64,000 nt of DNA from Marinifilum breve. GTDB lineage: Bacteria; Bacteroidota; Bacteroidia; Bacteroidales; Marinifilaceae. Shown here piece after piece: positions 37,777 through 46,085 of this stretch. A model generated the notes under the pieces. The model saw only the letters and a list, made by a program, of their open reading frames with translations. It did no database searches and had not been told where the DNA came from. Both the position numbers and the translations under genes were made by a program. The first letter of the stretch is position 1. Every line of letters begins with the position of its first letter. Where the stretch lies: contig NZ_QFLI01000009.1 of the NCBI RefSeq assembly GCF_003202155.1, positions 62,001-126,000 of the forward strand. Direction: 5' to 3'.

Positions 37777-37804
37777 AAAGGAGCATTTATTGCTCCTTTT
37801 TTTA
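37777..37804 (+). terminator. mrp intrinsic terminator
   Basis: AAAGGAGCA (37777-37785) and TGCTCCTTT (37791-37799) form a 9-bp stem with a 5-nt loop and T-run. Confidence 0.92.
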
Positions 37805-37979
37805 TTCCTTGAATAGAACTATTTTTAGATTTTATTTAATAAATTTCAGCTTTTAGAATAATAAAAATCAATAGATAGCAGTTATACCATTTTGGGAATC
37901 TAATAAACTCAGAATAATATCGGTAGCCTTGGTGTTTTAAACACTAAGATTACGGTGTTATCAAACAAAACATTTAGCC

Positions 37980-40900
37980 TTGACTCGTAAAACAATTCAA
38001 CAAGCCTTAACGATAATAGCCATTCTGATTTTTGCATATGCATGTTCTAATCAGAAAAATACTTTCATGAGCCGTAAATATCATGCTCTTACCACACATT
38101 ACAACGTTTATTTTAATGGTAAAGAGAGTTTGAAAGAAGGCCAGCAGAAAATTAAAGACGGACTTCAGGAAAACTATACCATTTTGCTGCCCGTTTTCGA
38201 ATATCAGGATCCAGCTGCGAGATCTCTGTCTTTTTCTAGCATGGATAGAGCTTTGGAGAAAGCAACAAAGGCAATTAAAGTTCATTCCATTACTCGTAAG
38301 CCGAAACGTAAAAAAGGAAATCAATCAGACAAATACAAAGAGTTTCGTAAAAAGAAAGAATACAACAATTGGATTGATGATTGTTACCTGCTGATTGGGA
38401 AAGCCCAATTTTACAAGGGAGAATATCACGTTGCCGAGAAAGCTTATGATTTTATCATGAGAGAATATCCTGAGTCGGATTTGGTTCCAGAGGCTAAACT
38501 TTGGAAAGCAGTTAGTTTAATTGACAGAGGAGAATTTATTGCAGGTGGTGAAATTTTGGAGAGGCTTTCGAATGACAACAACTTGTCGAAAGATGATTTG
38601 GTTCGAATTGAAGCTTTGCATGCCGATGCTGCAATAAGACAAGAGCAATTCGAAGATGCCATTCCTGCATTGGAAAGATGTATTGCCATATCGAAAGATA
38701 AACACTCAAAATCAAGATATTACTATTTGTTGGCTCAAATTCACCAAAAGCTAGGTAACCCGAGCGAGGCATCTAGAGCTTTTCAACAGCTGATTGATTT
38801 GAATGCAAACTATGAAATGACTTTTAATGCAAAAATCAGCCGTGCTTTGTCCTACACAGGTGCCGAAAATGGAGAAGAAATAAGAAAAGGCTTGCGCAAA
38901 ATGTTGCGTGATGAGAAGAACAAGGAATACAAAGATCAGATTTACTATGCAATGGCCGAAATGGATGTTGTTGATGAGAATATGGAATCTGCAATTACCA
39001 ATTATTGGGAATCAACAAAAGTGTCTTTGTACAATGAGAATCAAAAGGCAATTTCGTTCTTAAAGTTGGGTGATTATTATTTTGGAGAGGAAACTTACCC
39101 GAAAGCTCAGATGTGTTACGATAGTTCGATGACCTATTTAGGGAGCGATTATCCAAACTACAGAAAAATATCCGAAAGAGTTGGGAATCTTACCGAATTG
39201 GTGAATAATCTGAATATGGTTGTTCGCGAAGATAGTTTGCAAAGAGTTGCTTTAATGAGCAAGACTGATAGAGACAAGTTAATTAATAGCTTGATCAAGA
39301 GGATTAACGAGAAGGAGAGAGAACAGCAATTAATGGAAGCTGAAGCGCAATCCGATAGAGCTTTCTTTGCTCAAAATAACATGCTGGGAAATAACAATTT
39401 CAACAGAAATCAAAGTCAAGGGAATTGGTATTTCTATAATCCAACCAATATAGGTCTGGGTAAATCGGAATTTCAACGCAAGTGGGGACGAAGAAAGTTG
39501 GAAGACAACTGGAGAAGAAAGAACAGATCCAATTCATCCATTGAGGATATTGAAATTGCATTAGAGCAAGAGTCGGGCGATGGAATTAGTTCGCAGTCGC
39601 AGAAGAAAGATCCTAAGAGCAAAGAGTATTATTTGATGAACTTGCCAATGACAAAGGCGGCTATGGTAAAATCCGACGAGAGAATAATGAAAGGGTTGTA
39701 CCAGGCTGCATTGGTGTATGAAGAGAAACTGAATAATGAAGAGAAAGCACTTGAAAGTTTGGAAACCTTGTTGGAAAGATTTCCAGAAAATCCATATTTG
39801 CTTTCAACCTACTATCATTGTTATGCAATTAATAAATCACTAAACAGATATTCTAAATCGGATTTCTACAAGAATAAAATTTTAACAGAGTTTAAAAATA
39901 GTGAGTATGCTAAAGCTTTGAGTGATCCTAATTACCAATCAAAATTGGATGCTAAATATCAAAGAGCACATCAGCTTTATGCTCAGGCTTATGAGGATTT
40001 CCAAAACTACTACTATTTTAGAGTGGTTAAGGCTTGTAATGAAGGTCTGTTAAGATATCCGGAAAGTGACCTTCGTCCAAGATTCTTGTTCCTAAGAGCA
40101 TTGTGTGTTGGAAGAACACAAGACGTTAACGTGTTCAAACAATCACTTGAACAGGTGTTGGAGGCTAATCCAACCAAAGCAATCACCCAAACGGTTAAAG
40201 CAATTCTTGCCGGATTGGAGAAAGGAGCTACTCCTGTTATTTACACAGCAAAAGATATGGAATTGGCCCGTCAGAATAGGTTGCTTCGAAACTGGCGACT
40301 TGAAGATGAACAGGCTATGGTTGAGCTTAAGGATGATAAACCTAAAAAAGAAAAACCAAAAAGCTTGTACAAGTTTAAAGCTGATGAGGAGCATTATTTT
40401 GTGCTGATGTTTTCTAAGCAGGATGGGGATCCGAACAGATCACTGTTTAATGTATCAAGATATAATGCTGATGCCTACAACAGTCGTACTTTTAAAGTAG
40501 ATCGTTTGTCTTTGGATAAGGATCATATCATGATCATGGTAAAAGGCCTGAAAGACAAAGAAGATGCATTAAATTACTTTAACGGAATTATCACCAGCAA
40601 TAAGGCGTTTAGTGGACTAGAGGATGTTGATTACAGAAACTTTATCATTTCACAATCGAATTTTGAGATGCTGAAACAAAGCAAAGATGTCGATCAATAC
40701 CTGAATTTCTACACAAAAAGCTATTTTAATGTAGAACGAAAATCAAAGCAATCTACGGTTAAGAAGGAAGGAAAATTGGTAGCTGTAAACAACAATTCAG
40801 ATTCTACAGCGTTTGTATTTAATCCGGCAGATAATCACAAGTTTATTCTTTTGGTTCCGGCACGTAAAGTAAATATCGGTAAGTTGAAAAATGACATTTA

Positions 40901-41561
40901 CAATCATGACAAAGATTATAGCGTGCTAAGAGAGCAATACGATGCGGATTTAAATATGATTGTGGTGAATAACATTGGTTCGAAACTTGATGCAATGAAC
41001 TACTTCAGAAGTTTGGTTTCGAATGATGCAATTTATGCTCAGCTTGAAAAAGTTGATTTCCGAAATTTTGTGATTAGCGAGGAGAATTTCAATAAGTTTT
41101 ATGTGGAGAAAGCTTTGTTTCCATATTTGGATTTCTTTAAAAAGAATTACCTGGATGCGAAGGATGTTGCTCCGGTTAAGAAAGAGAAGAAAGTTGTTCA
41201 AGATGGAATGTATCAGTTCAATGAAAAATTGCCACATTATTTCGCCTTGATTTATACAAGAGAGAATGTGAACAAGAAACAATTGTTTTCAGGAATTAAA
41301 AGATACAATACCGGACCATTAAAAATTGAAGTTCGTGAGCTGGATGATAAACGTGATGTGCTATTGGTCGTGAACATGAGAAGCAAAAAGCAGGCAATGA
41401 TGTATTTCCGAGCTATTGTTACCAATCGCGATTTGTTTGCACCTGTGGAAAAAGTGGGATATCGCAATTTTGTGATTTCCGATGAGAACTTTAAGGTATT
41501 TGAGAAAGATGGAGATACGGCAAAATATCTTCAGTTCTTCAAAAAATACTATTTGAAATAG
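37980..41561 (+). CDS. porW: PorW/SprE-like TPR lipoprotein of the type IX secretion system
   Basis: A 1193-residue lipoprotein. The signal peptide ends IFAYAC; this only exists if translation starts at TTG 37980, since the first ATG (MSRKYHAL) would remove it. TPR-type helices follow (WIDDCYLLIGKAQFYKGEYHVAEKAYDFI, about 130-400). The N-terminal YHALTTHYNVYFNGKESL block is typical of PorW/SprE. The C-terminal third has three tandem units of about 105-145 residues (from about 805, 953 and 1085), each with the core RNFIIS/RNFVIS followed by NF and a FF/FY-KKxY end. PorW is needed for T9SS function; porX is the next gene. Confidence 0.88.
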   Translation: MTRKTIQQALTIIAILIFAYACSNQKNTFMSRKYHALTTHYNVYFNGKESLKEGQQKIKDGLQENYTILLPVFEYQDPAARSLSFSSMDRALEKATKAIKVHSITRKPKRKKGNQSDKYKEFRKKKEYNNWIDDCYLLIGKAQFYKGEYHVAEKAYDFIMREYPESDLVPEAKLWKAVSLIDRGEFIAGGEILERLSNDNNLSKDDLVRIEALHADAAIRQEQFEDAIPALERCIAISKDKHSKSRYYYLLAQIHQKLGNPSEASRAFQQLIDLNANYEMTFNAKISRALSYTGAENGEEIRKGLRKMLRDEKNKEYKDQIYYAMAEMDVVDENMESAITNYWESTKVSLYNENQKAISFLKLGDYYFGEETYPKAQMCYDSSMTYLGSDYPNYRKISERVGNLTELVNNLNMVVREDSLQRVALMSKTDRDKLINSLIKRINEKEREQQLMEAEAQSDRAFFAQNNMLGNNNFNRNQSQGNWYFYNPTNIGLGKSEFQRKWGRRKLEDNWRRKNRSNSSIEDIEIALEQESGDGISSQSQKKDPKSKEYYLMNLPMTKAAMVKSDERIMKGLYQAALVYEEKLNNEEKALESLETLLERFPENPYLLSTYYHCYAINKSLNRYSKSDFYKNKILTEFKNSEYAKALSDPNYQSKLDAKYQRAHQLYAQAYEDFQNYYYFRVVKACNEGLLRYPESDLRPRFLFLRALCVGRTQDVNVFKQSLEQVLEANPTKAITQTVKAILAGLEKGATPVIYTAKDMELARQNRLLRNWRLEDEQAMVELKDDKPKKEKPKSLYKFKADEEHYFVLMFSKQDGDPNRSLFNVSRYNADAYNSRTFKVDRLSLDKDHIMIMVKGLKDKEDALNYFNGIITSNKAFSGLEDVDYRNFIISQSNFEMLKQSKDVDQYLNFYTKSYFNVERKSKQSTVKKEGKLVAVNNNSDSTAFVFNPADNHKFILLVPARKVNIGKLKNDIYNHDKDYSVLREQYDADLNMIVVNNIGSKLDAMNYFRSLVSNDAIYAQLEKVDFRNFVISEENFNKFYVEKALFPYLDFFKKNYLDAKDVAPVKKEKKVVQDGMYQFNEKLPHYFALIYTRENVNKKQLFSGIKRYNTGPLKIEVRELDDKRDVLLVVNMRSKKQAMMYFRAIVTNRDLFAPVEKVGYRNFVISDENFKVFEKDGDTAKYLQFFKKYYLK

Positions 41562-41589
41562 ATTTTTGGGTTGATTTAATTGTGTAAGC

Positions 41590-43149
41590 GTGAAAGAGAA
41601 TACGATACTTTGGGTTGATGATGAGATAGAGTTGTTAAAACCTCATATTATTTTTTTAGAGGAAAAAGGATACGAAGTGGTATCGTGTAACAATGCTTAC
41701 GATGCGCTCGATTTGGTAAAAGAATCGCACTTTGATTTGGTATTATTGGATGAAAATATGCCAGGAATGAGTGGACTGGAAGCGCTAAGTGAAATCAAAT
41801 CGATTGATTCAGCCTTGCCTATTGTAATGATTACAAAAAGCGAGGAAGAAGACATTATGGATGAGGCAATCGGTAAACAAATATCCGATTACCTGATTAA
41901 GCCTGTAAACCCAAAGCAAATTTTGCTTACACTTAAAAAGCACATCGATAAAAAGCGATTGGTTTCTGAGAAAACCACCATGGCCTATCAATCGAAGTTT
42001 GGGCAAATGGGAATGGAAATTAACGATTGTCGCAATTTTGATGATTGGATGAAGATGTATCGAAAGTTGGTGTTTTGGGAATTGGAACTATCCAACATCG
42101 AAGATTCTGGGATGGATGAAATTCTAAGAATGCAGAAAACCGAGGCCAATAATCTGTTCGCCCGCTTTGTAAAGAAAAATTACCTTTCCTGGATGGATCC
42201 GGATGAAGAGGACAAACCATTGCTTACACCCAATGTATTCAAAGAAAAAGTTTATCCATTGCTGGATCAGGGACAAAAGGTAGCCTTTATCTTAATTGAC
42301 AACCTGCGTTACGATCAGTGGCAAACCTTGTATCCAGTAATCAGCGATTATTTTGTGTTGGAAGATGATTCGATGTATTATTCTATTCTTCCAACGGCTA
42401 CTCAGTATGCGCGTAACTCAATGTTTTCTGGTTTAACTCCTTTAGAAATTAAAAAAAGGCATCCGCAACATTGGATTGATGAGGACGAAGAAAGCAGCAA
42501 GAACATTCATGAGGAAGATTTTATTGGATTCCAATTGAAGCGTCATTATAAGGATTACACCTATCATTACGAGAAAATTAACAATGAAAAAATGGGAGCA
42601 AAGGTTTTGGATAACCTAAAGTCCATTTTAAATTCTCAATTAAGTGTTTTCGTATACAATTTTGTTGACATGCTTTCTCATGCCAGAACCGAAAGTGAAA
42701 TGATTCGAGAACTGGCAGCAGATGAGGCGGCATATCGATCATTAACCTTATCATGGTTCGAGCATTCGATGTTGCTAGAGTTGATTAAAAAGTTATCGGA
42801 ACAGAATATAAAGCTCGTAATTACTACCGATCATGGTTCCATTCGTGTGCAAAATCCGGTAAAAGTAATTGGCGATAGACAAACCAATACCAACCTGCGT
42901 TATAAGCAAGGAAAGAACCTGAATTATAAGTCGAAAGAGGTTTTTGAGGTTACAGAACCACGAAAAGCGAACTTACCGCAAGTAAATGTTAGTTCTTCTT
43001 ATATCTTTGCATTCGGAGAGGACTTTTTGGCTTACCCGAACAATTTTAATTATTACAGCTCTTATTATCGAAATACTTTCCAACATGGAGGAATTTCTTT
43101 GGAAGAGATGATTGTTCCGCTGGTTACTTTAAGTCCTAAGAAAAATTAA
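41590..43149 (+). CDS. porX: PorX-type response regulator with PglZ phosphatase domain
   Basis: A 519-residue two-domain regulator. The receiver has phospho-acceptor D54 (LVLLDENMPG) and a conserved LIKPV lysine near 104. A helical linker leads to an alkaline-phosphatase-superfamily PglZ domain from about 205 (AFILIDNLRYDQW, and KLVITTDHGSIR with metal-binding Asp/His). PorX of Porphyromonas controls type IX secretion genes with PorY and the sigma factor SigP. Translation starts at GTG 41590. It follows the PorW-like gene by 28 bp, linking a T9SS structural gene and its regulator. No porY is in the window. Confidence 0.95.
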   Translation: MKENTILWVDDEIELLKPHIIFLEEKGYEVVSCNNAYDALDLVKESHFDLVLLDENMPGMSGLEALSEIKSIDSALPIVMITKSEEEDIMDEAIGKQISDYLIKPVNPKQILLTLKKHIDKKRLVSEKTTMAYQSKFGQMGMEINDCRNFDDWMKMYRKLVFWELELSNIEDSGMDEILRMQKTEANNLFARFVKKNYLSWMDPDEEDKPLLTPNVFKEKVYPLLDQGQKVAFILIDNLRYDQWQTLYPVISDYFVLEDDSMYYSILPTATQYARNSMFSGLTPLEIKKRHPQHWIDEDEESSKNIHEEDFIGFQLKRHYKDYTYHYEKINNEKMGAKVLDNLKSILNSQLSVFVYNFVDMLSHARTESEMIRELAADEAAYRSLTLSWFEHSMLLELIKKLSEQNIKLVITTDHGSIRVQNPVKVIGDRQTNTNLRYKQGKNLNYKSKEVFEVTEPRKANLPQVNVSSSYIFAFGEDFLAYPNNFNYYSSYYRNTFQHGGISLEEMIVPLVTLSPKKN

Positions 43150-43170
43150 AACACAAAGATTTAGCAGGAA

Positions 43171-43587
43171 ATGACGGAATTAAAAATCAATTCGCTGGAA
43201 GAAATTAACTCTGTTGCAGCTGAATTTATTAAGCTGGTAGGAGATAAAAGAATTTTTGCAATGCATGGAGCTATGGGTGTTGGTAAAACAACATTTGTAA
43301 AAGCCATTTGCGAAGAAATGGGTGTTCAGGATACCATTAATAGTCCTACATTTGCTATCGTAAATGAATATCATACAGCTAAGGAAAATATCATTTATCA
43401 TTTCGATTTTTATAGAATTGATGATGTTCAGGAAGCTTATGATTTTGGGTATGAGGATTATTTCTATAGTGATGCCATGTGTTTTATTGAGTGGCCTGAA
43501 AAAATTGATTCAATTTTACCAAATGATACTGTAGAAGTTCACTTCACAGAAGAGTCGGATGGTACTAGAAGTATTCGCATACATTAA
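43171..43587 (+). CDS. tsaE: tRNA t6A37 biosynthesis ATPase TsaE
   Basis: A 138-residue P-loop ATPase that acts with TsaB and TsaD in making t6A37 on ANN-decoding tRNAs. Walker A is GAMGVGKTT near residue 33; SPTFAIVNEY, HFDFYRI and FIEWPEKI are TsaE signatures. Length is normal. It follows porX by 21 bp and is the last gene of this plus-strand run; a terminator follows. Confidence 0.95.
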   Translation: MTELKINSLEEINSVAAEFIKLVGDKRIFAMHGAMGVGKTTFVKAICEEMGVQDTINSPTFAIVNEYHTAKENIIYHFDFYRIDDVQEAYDFGYEDYFYSDAMCFIEWPEKIDSILPNDTVEVHFTEESDGTRSIRIH

Positions 43588-43644
43588 GATATCATTTTCG
43601 ATTCCATTTATCGAAGTTTGATATTGATTATACTAAAGCATTAT

Positions 43645-43673
43645 AATGGTTGTTTTTTAGCGACCATTTTTTT
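43645..43673 (+). terminator. tsaE intrinsic terminator
   Basis: AATGGTTG (43645-43652) pairs with CGACCATT (43661-43668) including one G-U, followed by a T-run. Confidence 0.75.
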
Positions 43674-43681
43674 GTGCCTTT

Positions 43682-43750
43682 CGCAAAAAGTTGCGAACAC
43701 TTCCGAAACAATTTGCGAACGCTTCCGCAACTTTTTGCGGACACTACGTT
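43682..43750. repeat. 22-bp tandem repeats with 14-bp inverted repeat
   Basis: Units starting at 43691, 43713 and 43735 share the core TTGCGrACrCTwCCG in degenerate form at exactly 22-bp spacing; the third unit is partial. CGCAAAAAGTTGCG (43682-43695) and CGCAACTTTTTGCG (43726-43739) form a perfect 14-bp inverted repeat around the central unit. Confidence 0.85.
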
Positions 43751-43897
43751 TTTATAGCCGGAACAGTAGCATTTAATTTTGCATACAGTACGTCAGAATT
43801 GATTCGTACCGTGAAAGACATTAAATTAAAATGTAATTGTTGTGGATATCATATCGGCTGAACTAAAAAAAGCCAAAATTTTCTTAAATTGTAAGGG

Positions 43898-43912
43898 CTT
43901 ACTTAAAGTAAG
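43898..43912. promoter_or_regulatory. 15-bp palindrome upstream of ald
   Basis: CTTACTT-A-AAGTAAG is a perfect palindrome around one central base, ending 26 bp before the ald start. It could be an operator; no regulator gene is adjacent. Confidence 0.45.
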
Positions 43913-43938
43913 TGTTCTATTAAATTACAAGATAGCAT

Positions 43939-45162
43939 ATGGCGCCGTTAAGTGAAGGATCAAAGAACTTTCCACTAGGTCATGAATTTTATCAGCCTAA
44001 GGAAGAAATGTTGGAATTAGAACGCCGACGCAAGCAATTGGTTATTGGTATACCCAAAGAGGAATACCGAGGTGAAAATCGTGTTTGCCTTACTCCGCAA
44101 TCAGTGGAGTTGTTGGTAAACAATGGCCATGAAGTGGTTCTTGAGCGAGGAGCTGGTTTGGCATCGAACTATACCGATAAAGAATACAGCGAAAACGGTG
44201 CACGTATTGTTCTTGAAAAAAAGGAAGTGTATCAGTGCGATACTGTAATGCAGGTTTCTCCATTTTCAAGTGCTGAAATTGATATGCTACGAGGCAATCA
44301 AATTTTATTTTCGGCTCTTCAAATCAAAAGTCAATGTGGCGAGAATGTTCGCAAATTGATGCAGAAAAAAGTAACTGCAATTGCTTTAGAGTTGGTTAAA
44401 GATCGAGACAATTACTATCCGGTTGTGCGATCAATGGCAGAGATTGCTGGTATTTCATCCATTATGATTGCAGGAGAATATTTGAGTAAGGCACATGGTG
44501 GAAAAGGGGTAATGCTGGGCGGAATTACAGGAATTACACCAACCGAGGTTGTGATATTGGGCGCAGGTACTGCTGCTGAATATGCTACTCGAGCAGCTCT
44601 TGGTTTGGGGGCAATGGTTAAGGTCTTCGATGATTCCATTTATCGCTTGCGCAGATTGGAAGATCATTTGGGACATAGAGTATTTACTTCCATTTATCAT
44701 CCGCAAGTACTTGAAAAGGCTTTGGCTTCGGCAGATGTTGTAATTGGTGCCATTCGAAACCATAAAGAACACATAGGTTATATGGTAACCGAAGAAATGG
44801 TGGAGAAAATGAAGGCAGGTTCAATCATTATCGATTTAAGCATTGATCAGGGAGGATGTTTTGAAACTTCGATGCTGACCAATCACAAAGACCCGGTTTA
44901 TAAGAAATATGGTGTGCTTCACTATTGTGTTCCTAACGTACCATCACATGTAGCTCGAACAGCGTCCTTGGCACTGAGTAACATTTGTGCTCCATTATTG
45001 CTGAATATTGGACAGAATGGCGGCGTTCACAAATTCATAAAGAATGATATGGGGCTTCGAAAAGGTACCTATGTGTATCGCGGTATTTTAACCAATAGGA
45101 GGTTGGGAGATACCTTTGGAATCCTGGCAAAAGATATTGATTTGCTATTGGCAGCGATGTAA
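43939..45162 (+). CDS. ald: alanine dehydrogenase
   Basis: A 407-residue enzyme that oxidises alanine to pyruvate and ammonia with NAD. Family segments are VIGIPKEEYRGENRVCLTP (substrate-binding Arg/Lys), VMLGGITGITPTEVVILGAGTAAEYATRAALGLGA (Rossmann loop) and FDDSIYRLRRLEDHLG. About 33 residues precede the usual Ald N-terminus (APLSEGSKNFPLGHEFYQ), making it longer than the roughly 370-residue classic form; this extended form occurs in Bacteroidota. Transhydrogenase alpha subunit is the nearest alternative, but no beta subunit is adjacent. It converges with the HAD gene, four bases between stops. Confidence 0.9.
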   Translation: MAPLSEGSKNFPLGHEFYQPKEEMLELERRRKQLVIGIPKEEYRGENRVCLTPQSVELLVNNGHEVVLERGAGLASNYTDKEYSENGARIVLEKKEVYQCDTVMQVSPFSSAEIDMLRGNQILFSALQIKSQCGENVRKLMQKKVTAIALELVKDRDNYYPVVRSMAEIAGISSIMIAGEYLSKAHGGKGVMLGGITGITPTEVVILGAGTAAEYATRAALGLGAMVKVFDDSIYRLRRLEDHLGHRVFTSIYHPQVLEKALASADVVIGAIRNHKEHIGYMVTEEMVEKMKAGSIIIDLSIDQGGCFETSMLTNHKDPVYKKYGVLHYCVPNVPSHVARTASLALSNICAPLLLNIGQNGGVHKFIKNDMGLRKGTYVYRGILTNRRLGDTFGILAKDIDLLLAAM

Positions 45163-45166
45163 GTTT

Positions 45167-46015
45167 CTAAGCATTGTTCTTTACGGAGCATTCACTTAAT
45201 ACTTTCTCCACGGCTATGGCAAAACCATCTTTAATTACACTTTCAGTTACCTGATATTTGTCTTTTAATTCAAGTGGAGCATTGTCAACTACATAGCTGT
45301 GCTTTCCCCATTCTAAAAGATCGATGTCATTGTAGTCATTGCCGATTACGAAGGAATCACTTGCATTTATTTTTAAACGCTGGCACAACCATTCGCAGCC
45401 ATGTCCTTTCGAAATGTGCAAAGGGAAAATTTCCATCCAAATGGATTCATGATCCAATGGAGAGGTCGCTCTTATGATTTTAATGTTATCAAATTTGGTT
45501 TTAAGCTCTTCAAACCAAGCTTCCTTGTTAGGCAGAATTGCCAAGATTTGGCAAGCATCTCGCTTTGTATCCTGAATGTTACCAACAGGCGTAGAAAATT
45601 GTTTGTACAGATTTAATCTTCTGTCGAAATCGGAATTTTTATTTCCCGTTTTGTAATACCAGAATTGGTGATTGTTTGGAATAGGATCCAGAATCATAAA
45701 ATCAATTTCATGATCAACTAAGATTTTGGAAAGTTCCAGAACTTCATCAGCTTCAATTTGCTGAGAATAGATCAAATCTTTGCTTTTCCAGTCCATAATT
45801 CCGGCACCAGAAGAGAAAATCAGGTAATCGATAGGAAAATCTTCAGGTAAAACAGCCATTGCAGAATATAGAGTTCGACCTGTGGCAATTACTCTTGTAA
45901 TTCCCGATTCTTTAAGTTGTTGCAAGCATTCATAATTTCTAGTGCTAACCTCACCCATTGATGGCAACAAGGTTCCATCTAAATCGCTTACTACAATTCT
46001 AATCTGATCTGTCAT
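45167..46015 (-). CDS. HAD superfamily Cof-type phosphatase
   Basis: A 282-residue haloacid-dehalogenase-like hydrolase of the Cof/IIB group. Motif I is VVSDLDGTLLPS (D10 region), motif II VIATGRT, and motif III/IV SFVIGNDYNDIDLLEWG. The alpha/beta cap is inserted between motifs II and III. Such enzymes dephosphorylate sugar phosphates or flavin precursors; the substrate cannot be told here. It is followed on the same strand by nothing and is preceded by the outer-membrane protein gene's unrelated stop 70 bp away. Confidence 0.92.
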   Translation of the reverse strand: MTDQIRIVVSDLDGTLLPSMGEVSTRNYECLQQLKESGITRVIATGRTLYSAMAVLPEDFPIDYLIFSSGAGIMDWKSKDLIYSQQIEADEVLELSKILVDHEIDFMILDPIPNNHQFWYYKTGNKNSDFDRRLNLYKQFSTPVGNIQDTKRDACQILAILPNKEAWFEELKTKFDNIKIIRATSPLDHESIWMEIFPLHISKGHGCEWLCQRLKINASDSFVIGNDYNDIDLLEWGKHSYVVDNAPLELKDKYQVTESVIKDGFAIAVEKVLSECSVKNNA

Positions 46016-46085
46016 ACATTCTCGTTTTAGCCAACAGCTAAAATTACATTTTTAAGTTGAAAGATAATTACAGAATTGGGTTAAA

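Larger units (their letters stand above)
43588..43938. other. 351-bp intergenic region upstream of ald
   Basis: Contains the tsaE terminator (43645-43673), the 22-bp tandem repeat with nested inverted repeat (43682-43750), a -7-like TAATTTTG (43774-43781) and a 15-bp palindrome near ald (43898-43912). No gene is seen. Confidence 0.65.

Noticed and set aside
43939-45162. Transhydrogenase alpha subunit instead of alanine dehydrogenase.
   Set aside because: No beta-subunit gene is adjacent, and the substrate-binding and Rossmann segments fit alanine dehydrogenase.
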